A stretch of DNA of 64,000 nucleotides from JBJTUH01 sp044346175 (GCA_044346175.1 JBIIZQ010000007.1:1-64000), one strand, 5' to 3'. Shown: positions 27,224-36,610, numbered from the stretch's first letter. Notes: generated by a model from the sequence alone, not told the origin. Numbers and translations: made by a program.

Positions 27224-30200
27224 ATGACATTTTCGTCTTTAAACGCCTACTTTGAGCCACAGCCGCCACCTTCTCCAAAAAACAAAGGGGTCTCTTCCAG
27301 CCATGGCTCTGAGGACAAAACACAAGTAGCACCTCAACCATCTTCAGGAACACCAAACCTCAAAAAGGTTTCTGAAGCCCAAGGTGCCTTGATGGACTAT
27401 TTCAAAGCGCCTTCCAAAGCACAAAAGACGAAAAAGATTCATAATGACCAACTCATTCCTCAGCTCATGGCGGATATGTTAGCCAAAAGTCATACGGTCA
27501 AAAGTGATACGGCTAAAAGTCACACGGCACATACTGAAAATCGAGCGTCATCCGTGCCAACACAACCAGTCAAACAAGCATCACCCTCACTCGAATCCAA
27601 ACTCCTTTCAGGACAAACCGCTACTGAAAAAACGACGAATTCCCAAACAAACAAAAACGAAAATGCCAAAGTTGCCCTTTCAGGGGAGCTTGCCAAACCC
27701 AGCACGCCTAAAAGCCAAAATACTGAAACCGACACAGACGTATCGGAAAATACACCGCAAGAAAAAACACGTCCAGATGGTCATCCTCTTCTACATCCTG
27801 ACCGTGCATTACCCCTACCCATAGCGACACTCACCAGTGCAGGGCGAGGCGTAGGGCGTTGGTTTACCGACACTGCAAAAGCACTCAGCAAACCCGAAAA
27901 CATTGTCTTGCTTGGAGGGTCTGCACTGGGTCTGGCTGCACTCGGGGCTATCAGTGCCCCTGCCGCTGCCACCGTAGCAGGGGCTTTAACCATAGCGGGC
28001 GGGGTGGGTGCTGGGGTGAACGTGGTCAAAGGGGTTGGCAAAGCCATTGAGGCAAGTCAAAAAGGGGAACAGGGGAAAGATGATTACCTCTATGCCATTG
28101 AAGACACCGCAAAAGCCTCTGTAGACCTCGGGCTATCGGCACTAGGTACCAAAGGGACTGCAAGATTAAAACAAAGCAAATCCTTGGTAAATACTGAAAA
28201 ACGCCTCACACAAATAAGCCAAGATATTGCCAAACTGAACCAAAATATGCTGGATGATGTCGCCCAAATTACACCTCGCAATAACCAAAAGCTTGCAAAA
28301 CTACTTGCAGAACAACAACGTCTTGGGAGCGAAGCGGGACGACTCAAAACACAAACGCTTGTCAGTAAACTATCTCAAGAACGTTCAGGCTTGTTAGGGC
28401 GTGAATCTCAAATCAAATTGCTTGATGACCAACTCAATCACTTACCCAGTCAATCGCCCGCTCGAGCCTCGCTTGAAAAAACTCGGGGTCAGCTTGAAGC
28501 CCAACTCACTAAAAATAAGTCACAGGTTCAAGCCCTACGTGAGGAACTTTTTACGCAGGCAAATCAAAATATCAATAAACTTCAAGAGCGTTTAAGTGTT
28601 GGACAATCCACACTTAAAGCCCCTGGTATCGTGAAATACCAAGGCACCCCAGTTACGCCTAATGAACAATCCTACCGCACGTTACGTCAACTGATGGACC
28701 AAGGCATTTATGTTGAATCACAGCTCAAACGCTCCACACGTACACTCGACGAGCTTCACACCCAACTTGCACAAGCGAGCCAAGGGGCAGACAAACACAA
28801 ACTCACTCAAGCTATTCAACAGGAAGAAGCCCTCCAACAACACGCCCTACACATGCACCGTGCCTACAGTGATGTACTCCACACCCTTGACCAACTCGAC
28901 ACCACCAAAGGGCTACTCTCTCAAGCCACACCCAGCCCCGCCGTCACACAAAGTCAAGGCATGCCCTGGCTTGAAAAAGGACTAGGACACGCCTCTCAAG
29001 AGGGTAAAAAGTTTGCGAATCACGCAAGCATTAAAGCCCTTGAAACACAGCTCAATCATCAACAAGCCCAACTCTCTCAAGCCTATCAACAACTAAGTCA
29101 GCATCGTAGTCAACAGCTTGCAAGCTCTGGCATGACAAGCACGATGGGGACACCGACATCACATCCACGCATCCCAACAGCACAAGATGCCATTGACGCA
29201 TATAGACGATTTAAATCGTCCGATGTTCGTCTACAAAAAGCACAAAGCCAAGCTCTCGGAAGTGATATCGACCTTCACGAACTCACCCTACAACGTAATG
29301 AAGCCTTGGAACAATACCTTGACCTTGCCTCCAATCCACAATTCAAACAAGCCGCACTCTCCCATGAACTCAGCCGTGCCAGTGAAAAACAACGCCGCCT
29401 TGAAAACGTAGAAGCCCTCTTACAAGGAGACCCACTACGTCACCCTCACCCAAGCCAAAACGCCACACTGCTTGAAAGTGGTAAAGCATGGACGCATGAA
29501 CAACTCGCACGCCTTTCCAACGTCACACTTAACCAACCTGCCAAGACGCTAAGACAACTCCAAAACACTGGGCAGCAGTCCCTCAATCAGGTTGGGCTTT
29601 ACGGTGGCGAAAGTCTAGCACCCTACGTAGCCCCCAACCTACGGCAACTCCAGAACACCCTTGGCGATAACCAAATTCGCTTAGCCGATGTGCGTGCAAG
29701 CCTTTCAGCCCCCACTTGGCAAGGAAAACCTCTTTCAAATGCTGGGTGGACACAACCCTTCAGTCAACCTTTCCGTGAAACATGGGATGCAGTTCGTATG
29801 CCTAGCAAAACACGCCACGAGGTTTCTCAAAGACTTAACCCCTTCAGCATGCAACACCAACCTCTTAACACGAACCTAGCCCCCACCTCACCTGCCACCA
29901 ACACGCTTGGAAAGCTCAAGGGGTCTTTCACAGAAAGTACCAAAGGGGTAGGACAAACCTTTGAACGCATTGGTCGTTACGTCCAAAACCGTGGTTCCGA
30001 GCTAGGTCATTGGTGGCAACCCACACCAGAAGGCATCAAAGCCAACCCTTGGATGATTGCCAGTAGCCCCTTACAACCTCGTACCCTTGCAAAAGGCATC
30101 GCCGTGGGTAACGGCCTAGAGGGAATCCTCTCCAGTGTACAACCCACACAACCTAGCACATCCAATGTAACACCCTCGGTACCTCTAAGTACGACCATCA

Positions 30201-30430
30201 GCAACACCAGCAGACCGCAAACCTCTTCAAAAGAACCCATGCTACGTAACGACACTGCCACACAAGAACAAGAACTTATCAGTAGTTTTTCTAAAACCCT
30301 TCAACAGCTCAAAGCTCAAGGACTCTCTGAAACCGAGATTGAAAAAGAAGCGGAAGCACTCCTAAACCAGATTCCACCTCCTATGCGTGCCGCACTCCTT
30401 AAAGGACTCAACGACGACACCACGCTTTAA
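27224..30430 (+). CDS. Large coiled-coil protein with a Gly/Ala-rich hydrophobic segment, 1068 aa
   Basis: Not recognised. Residues 1-200 are disordered (Pro/Ser/Lys/Thr), including short repeats around SHTVKSDTAKSHTAHTEN (about 88-105). Residues about 225-270 form a long Gly/Ala-rich hydrophobic stretch (LLGGSALGLAALGAISAPAAATVAGAL, interrupted by GVGAG) that could insert in a membrane as a hairpin. Residues about 310-800 are highly charged Gln/Leu/Glu helices with heptad-like spacing, likely coiled coil. A Pro/Ser/Thr region follows (about 860-1010). The end, LSETEIEKEAEALLNQIPPPM, is helical. It could be a structural or secreted effector-like protein, but nothing in the sequence proves this. 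It is convergent with the next gene, with a terminator hairpin overlapping its stop. Confidence 0.8.
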   Translation: MTFSSLNAYFEPQPPPSPKNKGVSSSHGSEDKTQVAPQPSSGTPNLKKVSEAQGALMDYFKAPSKAQKTKKIHNDQLIPQLMADMLAKSHTVKSDTAKSHTAHTENRASSVPTQPVKQASPSLESKLLSGQTATEKTTNSQTNKNENAKVALSGELAKPSTPKSQNTETDTDVSENTPQEKTRPDGHPLLHPDRALPLPIATLTSAGRGVGRWFTDTAKALSKPENIVLLGGSALGLAALGAISAPAAATVAGALTIAGGVGAGVNVVKGVGKAIEASQKGEQGKDDYLYAIEDTAKASVDLGLSALGTKGTARLKQSKSLVNTEKRLTQISQDIAKLNQNMLDDVAQITPRNNQKLAKLLAEQQRLGSEAGRLKTQTLVSKLSQERSGLLGRESQIKLLDDQLNHLPSQSPARASLEKTRGQLEAQLTKNKSQVQALREELFTQANQNINKLQERLSVGQSTLKAPGIVKYQGTPVTPNEQSYRTLRQLMDQGIYVESQLKRSTRTLDELHTQLAQASQGADKHKLTQAIQQEEALQQHALHMHRAYSDVLHTLDQLDTTKGLLSQATPSPAVTQSQGMPWLEKGLGHASQEGKKFANHASIKALETQLNHQQAQLSQAYQQLSQHRSQQLASSGMTSTMGTPTSHPRIPTAQDAIDAYRRFKSSDVRLQKAQSQALGSDIDLHELTLQRNEALEQYLDLASNPQFKQAALSHELSRASEKQRRLENVEALLQGDPLRHPHPSQNATLLESGKAWTHEQLARLSNVTLNQPAKTLRQLQNTGQQSLNQVGLYGGESLAPYVAPNLRQLQNTLGDNQIRLADVRASLSAPTWQGKPLSNAGWTQPFSQPFRETWDAVRMPSKTRHEVSQRLNPFSMQHQPLNTNLAPTSPATNTLGKLKGSFTESTKGVGQTFERIGRYVQNRGSELGHWWQPTPEGIKANPWMIASSPLQPRTLAKGIAVGNGLEGILSSVQPTQPSTSNVTPSVPLSTTISNTSRPQTSSKEPMLRNDTATQEQELISSFSKTLQQLKAQGLSETEIEKEAEALLNQIPPPMRAALLKGLNDDTTL

Positions 30431-30452
30431 GGTGTGGTGTCGACTCAGGCGT
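30415..30452. terminator. Terminator overlapping the stop codon of the 1068-residue gene
   Basis: CGACACCAC (30415-30423) pairs exactly with GTGGTGTCG (30434-30442) around the TAA stop, followed by ACTCAGGCGTTTTCTTT. Confidence 0.65.
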
Positions 30453-30472
30453 TTTCTTTATGATGAAAAGAC

Positions 30473-31399
30473 TTAAGAGGTCTTCTCAGGAAGGGTATCG
30501 ACCTGCACAGGCTTCTTTGAAAATACAGGACGATAATAGGCTTCAGAAGGCATGGCCTGCTTGTGAAAGACAGACTGGATGGCATTATACACCCAAGCTC
30601 TACGAGGATGCCAAGCTTTCTCGGAGGCGGGAAATTGCTGTTCGGTGGTCGTCAGCCAAGCTTTAATGGCTTCTGCCGTAGGGTCGTCAGGAGTATTCAC
30701 TTTTTTCTCAATGGTTTGGTGTTGCAAGGCAATGGCTTCTTGATGGAAAGAGAGGTCAATCAAGCGTTGTAACGGGTGCTTTCCTTGATGAGCGGGTGAA
30801 AAAAGTTTGAACTGGGGGTTAAAATGATAGTGACTAATCGTAACGGCACGGTCTACACGGTCTTTATCATGGAACACCTCATGCGTTTGGTAAAACAAAG
30901 GACGCTCTTCCGTGGGGGTTCCGTTATGGAAATTTGCCAAGGCTTTCAAAGCCTGAGGGTCGGTATGCTTCCAAAGCGTGTAAACAGCCTTAGGCTTACC
31001 AAAAGCACGTGCCACCGCCGTTTGCACACCCGTTAGTGTTTGGTCAAAGAAGAGTTGTCCTGTTACAAGAAATTGGTTTTTCTTGGGGTCAGAAGTTTTA
31101 AACAGGAAGGTCTCTTTACTGTGTGCCAAGTGAAAATCAGAATCAAGGTAGTCACCCAAACCTTTACGATGGGGGGTGAAATGATGTGTTTCATGTTTAG
31201 CCTGTGTTTTGTCAGACGCATCAGGCACATAAGCCTTTGCTTGAAATAAATCTTCCTCATGCTGATTGAGAACCCGAATCATGATTTTGGATTCCTGCTT
31301 GGAGGCACTTCGTCCAAAGCGTTCGGGAACCGTACGTACTTGCCCTACAGAATCGGAAACTGAGGGCTGAATCTGGGGTGCTACAAGACGCATCATCAT
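30473..31399 (-). CDS. Hypothetical protein, 308 aa, three tandem ATG codons at start
   Basis: Not recognised. A soluble, His- and Lys-rich protein with no signal peptide or membrane helix. Residues about 85-135 (LAHSKETFLFKTSDPKKNQFLVTGQLFFDQTLTG) are beta-like. Residues about 210-260 are helical. The N-terminus MMMRLVAPQIQPSVSDSVGQ is disordered, like several other unknown proteins in this window. It starts ATGATGATG. Its terminator region is shared with the convergent 1068-residue gene. A direct repeat of GTAACAA 11 bases apart lies about 130 bp upstream (31528-31545). Confidence 0.75.
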   Translation of the reverse strand: MMMRLVAPQIQPSVSDSVGQVRTVPERFGRSASKQESKIMIRVLNQHEEDLFQAKAYVPDASDKTQAKHETHHFTPHRKGLGDYLDSDFHLAHSKETFLFKTSDPKKNQFLVTGQLFFDQTLTGVQTAVARAFGKPKAVYTLWKHTDPQALKALANFHNGTPTEERPLFYQTHEVFHDKDRVDRAVTISHYHFNPQFKLFSPAHQGKHPLQRLIDLSFHQEAIALQHQTIEKKVNTPDDPTAEAIKAWLTTTEQQFPASEKAWHPRRAWVYNAIQSVFHKQAMPSEAYYRPVFSKKPVQVDTLPEKTS

Positions 31400-31601
31400 A
31401 AAGTGGTACCTTTATTACTACAGCCATAGGGACAGAAAAACAGCCAAAAAACTGGCTTTTAAGTATAATTTCAGCTTACTATAACCCACCCCTGAATCCC
31501 ATAACCGCACCAACGTACATACCCAGTTGTAACAAATAGTAACAACTCCCCCTTCAAGCCCTCCTCACCTCGTAGGGTCAAGGAGCGTATGACTTAACAT
31601 G

Positions 31602-31677
31602 GTCATTTCGATGTAAGTCGGCATCCAGGAAGTGAGTGCAGGTGGATGGAGACCCCGTTACGCTCATCAGTATGACA
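31602..31677. repeat. Dispersed MITE-like repeat, decayed copy 4
   Basis: The left end GTCATTTCGATGTAAGTCGG then CATCCAG, and the right end CATCAGTATGAC, match copy 3 with several substitutions. The internal hairpins are partly lost. Confidence 0.65.
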
Positions 31678-31857
31678 GGGTGCCGTATCAGTGAGGCAAA
31701 ACACAAGGTCACATTATAAAAAAAGTCTTAATAACAGCATCCCAAGCTAAAAAAGTGTGTTTAGATACAGTATATAATGTCACAGAAGGTCGTATCCAAC
31801 CTTACTAGCGGCACGATGGTTATGTATGATACCCTTATTGAGTAACGCTTTCATGCG

Positions 31858-31888
31858 TTGTGGCTCACGTGTATAACCTGTGTATAAT
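31858..31888 (+). promoter_or_regulatory. Possible sigma-70-type promoter of the peroxiredoxin gene
   Basis: TTGTGG (31858-31863) and an extended TGTATAAT (-10 at 31883-31888) are separated by 19 bases, about 65 bp before the start codon. The -10 is good and the spacer is long. Confidence 0.45.
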
Positions 31889-31953
31889 CCGTCTTGTTTT
31901 TCATCTTTTTCCATCTCTCACAATCCTGAATCTCAAAGAAAGCACGAACTCTC

Positions 31954-32475
31954 ATGCCTCAAATCGGTAAAAAAGCCCCTACTTTTACAGCACCTGCTTA
32001 TGTGAACGGTCAAATGAGCGATGTCTCGCTTGAGAGCTACCGTGGCAAATGGGTCGTATTGTTCTTCTACCCTCTTGACTTTACCTTTGTATGTCCTACT
32101 GAAATCAAAGGGTTTAACGCTGCAGTGGGTGAATTTGACAAACTCAACACCCAACTACTTGCTTTGAGTGTTGACAGCGTCTATTCTCACCAAGCTTGGG
32201 TTCAAAATGGTTTAGGTGAAGTGAACTTCCCCATGGTATCCGACATTACGCACCGCATCAGCCGTGACTACGGTGTACTTTTTGAAGAAAAAGGGATTTC
32301 CTACCGTGGCGTATTCGTCATCGACCCTGAAGGTGTACTTCGTAGCTACGCCGTGAATGACCTCCCTGTAGGACGTAGCGTCGAAGAAGTTTTACGCCTA
32401 GTGCAAGCTTTCCAATCAGGTGAACTCTGCCCCGTGGGCTGGACACCTGGTCAAGCCACGCTTGGCAAAGCATAG
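31954..32475 (+). CDS. Typical 2-Cys peroxiredoxin (AhpC/Prx1 type)
   Basis: Thiol peroxidase that reduces hydrogen peroxide and organic hydroperoxides in the cytoplasm. The 173 residues contain the peroxidatic Cys47 in DFTFVCPTEI and the resolving Cys159 in GELCPVGWTPG. They also contain the conserved FFYPLDFTF and SVDSVYSHQAW segments. The C-terminus stops soon after the resolving Cys. It therefore lacks the YF-containing tail of sensitive eukaryotic forms and should be a robust enzyme that resists overoxidation. No AhpF or thioredoxin reductase gene is adjacent, so its reductant is unknown. The gene is monocistronic: a promoter with a good -10 precedes it and a perfect terminator follows. 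Confidence 0.97.
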   Translation: MPQIGKKAPTFTAPAYVNGQMSDVSLESYRGKWVVLFFYPLDFTFVCPTEIKGFNAAVGEFDKLNTQLLALSVDSVYSHQAWVQNGLGEVNFPMVSDITHRISRDYGVLFEEKGISYRGVFVIDPEGVLRSYAVNDLPVGRSVEEVLRLVQAFQSGELCPVGWTPGQATLGKA

Positions 32476-32503
32476 GTTTTAAGTTTAAAACCTCCCTCCG
32501 TTA

Positions 32504-32547
32504 CAAAAGCCCTTGTTGCATCGTCACAAGGGCTTTTGTGGTTTAAT
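32504..32547 (+). terminator. Rho-independent terminator after peroxiredoxin
   Basis: CAAAAGCCCTTGT (32504-32516) pairs perfectly with ACAAGGGCTTTTG (32526-32538), followed by TGGTTTAATCTTT. Confidence 0.9.
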
Positions 32548-32623
32548 CTTTAGTAAAGGTACATTGTGAAAATCATCTAGGTACGAGTGTTTGGAGTCAT
32601 AGTGGTTTAGAAATCATGGTGCA

Positions 32624-33553
32624 GTGGTGATACGTCATACGTTGTTAAGTCTCAATAAACATTTTCAAGGTTGGTTATCGCAGGTCGCACCACCTTCAAA
32701 CCAAACACAGTCAGCATCACAAGCAGTATCCCCTAGTCTCGCTTCGCCTCTGCAAGGCATGTTCACGCACCCCGAACGTCCGCAAATCTCAGGCAAGCCC
32801 CCTTCTGAAGATACCGAGATTCGTCTTTCGATTCAAGCAGGTACACTCCAACACATTGCCATCATTATGGATGGCAACCGCCGCTGGGCCAAGCAACGTA
32901 ACCTCCCCATGGCACTCGGGCATGCCGAAGGTGTCAAAGCCCTTAAGCGTGTTGTACATTATGCGTGCCATATTGGCTTACCTCACCTGACACTCTATGC
33001 TTTTTCCACTGAAAACTGGCATCGTGACACCCTTGAAGTCCAAGTATTGATGAAGCTTCTTGAAGCATCGCTCCAAGAAGAACTGGCTGAACTCCAAGCA
33101 CTCGGTGTAAAGCTTCATTTTATTGGCAGACGACATCGCCTCCCAGCGTCATTACAAGCCATTTTGCTATCATGCGAAGAGGCCACCCGCCACAACACGC
33201 AACTCAATCTGATTGTCGCCCTTGATTATGGTAGCCGAGACGAACTTGGGCTTGCCGTTCAAGCCCTCTTAGAAGAAGTGCATCAGCATCCAGAACGCTA
33301 TGAAGCCCTGCAACACGCTTTATCACACGACCCACAAACCACACTACACGCCTACCTCCACACCCGTGGTTTTCCTGACCCTGACCTCATGATACGCCCC
33401 GGAGGCGAAACCCGACTCAGTAATTTTATGTTATGGCAACTCGCCTACGCCGAGCTACATTTTGTCCCTTGGTTATGGCCTGACATTGAAGCAACCCATA
33501 TCCGACAAGCTTGCGAGACTTTCCTCAAAAAAAGTAGACGTTACGGAAAATAA
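32624..33553 (+). CDS. uppS: Undecaprenyl diphosphate synthase (cis-prenyltransferase)
   Basis: Makes the C55 lipid carrier for peptidoglycan and other envelope glycans by cis-condensing isopentenyl diphosphate onto farnesyl diphosphate. The catalytic HIAIIMDGNRRWA (Asp83) is followed by GHAEGVKALKRVV, LTLYAFSTENW, FIGRR, LNLIVALDYGSRDEL, DPDLMIRPGGETRLSNFMLWQLAYAEL and a final WPDI segment. These are all family hallmarks. The frame opens with tandem GTGGTG and gives about 76 residues before the catalytic motif, some 50 more than usual. The extension is Ser/Gln/Pro-rich and probably disordered. A later in-frame ATG at 32759 would give a normal-length enzyme, so the start is uncertain. No cdsA neighbour is present. 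Confidence 0.96.
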   Translation: MVIRHTLLSLNKHFQGWLSQVAPPSNQTQSASQAVSPSLASPLQGMFTHPERPQISGKPPSEDTEIRLSIQAGTLQHIAIIMDGNRRWAKQRNLPMALGHAEGVKALKRVVHYACHIGLPHLTLYAFSTENWHRDTLEVQVLMKLLEASLQEELAELQALGVKLHFIGRRHRLPASLQAILLSCEEATRHNTQLNLIVALDYGSRDELGLAVQALLEEVHQHPERYEALQHALSHDPQTTLHAYLHTRGFPDPDLMIRPGGETRLSNFMLWQLAYAELHFVPWLWPDIEATHIRQACETFLKKSRRYGK

Positions 33554-33634
33554 CCCATCACAAGAGGATAATAAAGGATGGTAAACTCGGCATTTGAGAG
33601 AACTCCTTGTGTCATAAGCATGCTTTCGCTACGC

Positions 33635-33690
33635 TAGAGGCATAAACATTGTCCTGTCGTAGAGCGTCATGCCTCTATCATGTTTTACGC
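33635..33690. terminator. Long-loop hairpin after uppS
   Basis: TAGAGGCAT (33635-33643) and ATGCCTCTA (33669-33677) are exact complements with a 25-base loop, followed by TCATGTTTTACG. It may be a weak terminator or a regulatory structure upstream of the response regulator. Confidence 0.4.
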
Positions 33691-33745
33691 TCCTTCAATG
33701 AGCGGTGTACTGTTGGTACTTGGTGCAATCTAAGGTGTAATGTGT

Positions 33746-34531
33746 ATGATGATGTTGGCAAAAATTCTTGTTGTAGACGATGAGCAGGATATTGTTGCCC
33801 TTATTCGCTATAATTTGGTCAAAGAGGGCTTTCAAGTCGTAGTGGCGTATGATGCCACCACAGCAAATGACCTTGTTTGGAAAGAGCAACCTGACCTTCT
33901 TGTACTTGACCTCATGTTACCAGATACCTCGGGCGTTAAGCTTTGCCAACAGCTGAAAGCAGAATGGCAGCATCGCATGACCGACCCTATCACAGGTAAG
34001 CTGATAAAACCTTTACGTGTCTTGATGCTCACAGCCCGCACGGCAGAAGAAGACCGCATTTTGGGATTTGAATCAGGTGCAGATGATTATGTCACCAAAC
34101 CCTTCAGTCCTCGAGAACTGATTTTGCGTATCAAAGCCATTTTAAACCGAGACCCTGTTGCCGCAAGCAGACCCGCCACACGAACAGAAACACACGATGA
34201 GGATGGGACACTTAGCCTTGGCAACGGACGTTTAGTGCTGGACCCCCACGCCCACAGTGTCGTACTGGATGGCACAGCACTTCACGTAACCCCCATAGAG
34301 TATCGTATTTTAGAAACCTTGATGAAAACGCCTGGTAAAGTAAAGCGCCGTGAGCAACTCCTCATTGAGGTATGGCAAGACGCATCAGATGCTGTCATGG
34401 ATAGAACGGTGGATGCCAATATGAAGCGTCTACGTTCTAAATTAGGGGAATGTCGTGACATGCTAGAAACCATTCGAGGGGTAGGATACCGCCTGAATCT
34501 TGATATTTTACATAAAAAGGTAAACGCCTAA
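33746..34531 (+). CDS. OmpR/PhoB-family response regulator
   Basis: Receiver domain (about 1-125) with VVDDEQD, the phosphoacceptor Asp55 in LLVLDLMLPD, TAR and the KPFSPREL Lys. A winged-helix DNA-binding domain follows (about 160-260; HVTPIEYRILETLMKTPGKVKRREQLL, VDANMKRLRSKLG, IRGVGYRL). The receiver has an extra loop between beta-3 and beta-4 (QHRMTDPITGKLIKP). The start lies in a run of ATG codons (33740, 33746, 33749, 33752); AAGGTG at 33732-33737 is best spaced for 33746. The cognate kinase gene follows after 55 bp. The pairing with a PAS-bearing, membrane-free kinase resembles PhoB/PhoR or cyanobacterial SphR-like systems; the signal is unknown. Confidence 0.96.
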   Translation: MMMLAKILVVDDEQDIVALIRYNLVKEGFQVVVAYDATTANDLVWKEQPDLLVLDLMLPDTSGVKLCQQLKAEWQHRMTDPITGKLIKPLRVLMLTARTAEEDRILGFESGADDYVTKPFSPRELILRIKAILNRDPVAASRPATRTETHDEDGTLSLGNGRLVLDPHAHSVVLDGTALHVTPIEYRILETLMKTPGKVKRREQLLIEVWQDASDAVMDRTVDANMKRLRSKLGECRDMLETIRGVGYRLNLDILHKKVNA

Positions 34532-34586
34532 CACACCTCGTTAGGTAACGCTTCAAGATACCTTTTGCTGGGATGAGGAGTCTTTT

Positions 34587-35846
34587 TTGAGTATGCGTCG
34601 TATGACACAATCTTACCGCCAACTTCGCCGACTGGTTACGGGTGAGCAGCAAGTCATGCTCTTGCTTCAAATGATTGAAGCCAGTGGGAACGGGGTGATG
34701 CTTGTTGAAGCCGGGGACAAGCTCAGGCTCCAATGGGCGAATGAAACCATGCTACATATGTTAGGGTTATCGCATCACCAAGAAGACATTCGCTCCCTTG
34801 CCCTTGATGCGTTTCATTTGCCCTATTTGGAAGCACTGAAAGAAGCCATGGCTATCGCTTCCGAGGACATGGAACCCTATGACCTTGAACTCTCCCATAT
34901 CAATGCCACGCAACAAAGTGTTTACTACCTTGCACGGGTCATTCCTCTCACACAAAGTGCAGTGACTTTTCAGGAAGCACTTCAAGATGCCTTCGACGAA
35001 TACAGCCCTTCAAACGTCGCTGAAGTGCATGGGCTACCTGCCTCAGGTGTAACCAAAGCTGACTCAAAAGTAGCCTCGTATGTCCTTACTTTTCGAGATA
35101 TTTCCAGTATTAAAACAACCGAAAAAATGCGTCGTGACTTTGTGGCCAACGTGTCGCACGAACTTCGTACCCCTTTAAGCGTTTTAAAAGGCTATGCCGA
35201 AACACTCATTGCTGGTGCATTAGAAGACCCCGAAACAGCAAAAAGCTTTCTGGAAGTCATTATGCGTCATGCCGACCGACTCACTTCCCTCGTGGATGAC
35301 CTCCTTGATTTATCTAAAATGGAGTCACCCGATTTTCAACTAGAACTCTCCCCGCTGGACCTTAGCCCTATCGCCGAACGTGTCACGGCACTCCTTGAAA
35401 CCCGTTTAACGGAAAAACACATTACCTTAGTCAATCAACTCTCTCCCGTTAGGGAAGTGTCATCAGAATCCACCTCAAACCATCCTAGCCTTAAAGTATG
35501 GGGACACGCCAGCAGTTTGGAACAAATTCTGGTCAATCTCCTCACGAACGCCATTAAATACACGCCCATTAACGGACGTATCACACTGGGTTTACGAACC
35601 ATTGGTGAGGAGTGGGTTCAAGTTTCCGTGAAAGATACAGGGGTAGGCATTGAGACCAAGCACATCCCAAGACTCTTTGAACGCTTTTATCGTGTGGATA
35701 AAGCTCGTTCGAGAGAGTTAGGTGGTACAGGCTTAGGACTTGCCATTGTGAAACATCTCGTACAACTTCAAAACGGTACCGTTAGCGTTACGAGTGTCCC
35801 CAACAAAGGGTCGGACTTTTCCTTCACACTCCGTATCGCACACTAG
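34587..35846 (+). CDS. Soluble PAS-domain sensor histidine kinase
   Basis: Partner of the preceding response regulator. Residues about 25-165 form a PAS-like sensor (MLLLQMIEASGNGVMLVEAGD...WANETMLHMLG) with an insertion. The HisKA domain carries His191 in DFVANVSHELRTPLSVLKGYAET. The HATPase domain shows the N box (LLTNAIKYTP), G1 (DTGVGIE), F box (RLFERFYRVD) and G2 (GGTGLGLAIVKHL). No membrane segment is visible, unlike most PhoR proteins, so it senses an internal signal or is recruited by another protein. GGATGAGGAG sits six bases before a TTG start at 34587; the ATG at 34593 is an alternative. Its stop overlaps the convergent gene by four bases. Confidence 0.96.
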   Translation: MSMRRMTQSYRQLRRLVTGEQQVMLLLQMIEASGNGVMLVEAGDKLRLQWANETMLHMLGLSHHQEDIRSLALDAFHLPYLEALKEAMAIASEDMEPYDLELSHINATQQSVYYLARVIPLTQSAVTFQEALQDAFDEYSPSNVAEVHGLPASGVTKADSKVASYVLTFRDISSIKTTEKMRRDFVANVSHELRTPLSVLKGYAETLIAGALEDPETAKSFLEVIMRHADRLTSLVDDLLDLSKMESPDFQLELSPLDLSPIAERVTALLETRLTEKHITLVNQLSPVREVSSESTSNHPSLKVWGHASSLEQILVNLLTNAIKYTPINGRITLGLRTIGEEWVQVSVKDTGVGIETKHIPRLFERFYRVDKARSRELGGTGLGLAIVKHLVQLQNGTVSVTSVPNKGSDFSFTLRIAH

Positions 35847-36610
35847 GGATGGGTCGGGGGCTGGTGCTGTAAGCAGCTCGTCAGTTCAGGGTGATTATCT
35901 CGTAGGAAAAACCCTAATACCTGATACCCCACCACCTCCGAGCGTAACACCACATGAACAGGCATCTCGCCACGACTCCCCTCTAAGAAAGTCTCTAAAA
36001 GAATGTCCTGATTATTGGCACTTGTCTGGTAAAACAAAACTTTTTTAGTTCCTAAACGCAACGGAGCCTCTTCTCCAAGGACTTGAGCGGCACACCCTAA
36101 AAGATGATGCCACGCCGTTGGATGCAACAGGGTATCCTGCACCCCTACGTGAAAAAGCGTACGTGTTACTTCGGAGGTAAGCTTTGAAGGGTCTGCAACT
36201 ACAGACTGTAACAACGTTAAGACCGTATGAAGTTGAAGCTTTTGGTCGGGGGTAAAGCGACCTTCAGGCATAAACGTTTCCTGATAGAAAGCCACAGGGT
36301 TCATTTGTAAGGTATCCTGCGATACCCAGCGAGTAATACCCCACCAGCAAGCGGCCCCTATACCAAGGAGTACCACACAAAGTAGTATCCCAAACCAAAG
36401 GGGATGTCTGTAATGCCAAGGTCTATGCTTGTGACGTTGGGTCGTATTCGCTTGTTGTACGTAGGGGACTCGTGAAGGGGGCATCCCTTTCCTGTGAGGT
36501 CTATGCGGAGACCTTTCAGGCAAACTACGACGTGCGGAGGGCATGGATGAAGAGGGATTTTTCACTTGAGGGTATGAGGGTAAAAGCGTATCCGTTGCAA
36601 ACATCATCAT
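35843..36610 (-). CDS. Hypothetical single-pass membrane protein, 255 aa
   Basis: Not recognised. Residues 1-65 form a basic, Ser/Pro/His/Arg-rich cytoplasmic tail. One strong transmembrane helix follows at about 70-92 (LWFGILLCVVLLGIGAACWWGI). A C-terminal domain of about 160 residues should lie outside the membrane; it begins VSQDTLQMNPVAFYQETFMPEGRF and alternates helix and strand. Its ATGATGATG start directly follows the aroE stop (TAAATG), so it is translationally coupled to aroE and is the last gene of the ilvD-aroE run. It overlaps the histidine kinase stop by four bases on the opposite strand. Confidence 0.75.
   Translation of the reverse strand: MMMFATDTLLPSYPQVKNPSSSMPSARRSLPERSPHRPHRKGMPPSRVPYVQQANTTQRHKHRPWHYRHPLWFGILLCVVLLGIGAACWWGITRWVSQDTLQMNPVAFYQETFMPEGRFTPDQKLQLHTVLTLLQSVVADPSKLTSEVTRTLFHVGVQDTLLHPTAWHHLLGCAAQVLGEEAPLRLGTKKVLFYQTSANNQDILLETFLEGSRGEMPVHVVLRSEVVGYQVLGFFLRDNHPELTSCLQHQPPTHP

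Larger units (their letters stand above)
31400..31953. other. 554-bp intergenic region: repeat copy and peroxiredoxin promoter
   Basis: Holds the upstream region of the 308-residue gene (with TTGTAACAAATAGTAACAA at 31527-31545), a decayed dispersed repeat (31602-31677) and a likely promoter (31858-31888). No coding frame or RNA gene is seen. Confidence 0.6.
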
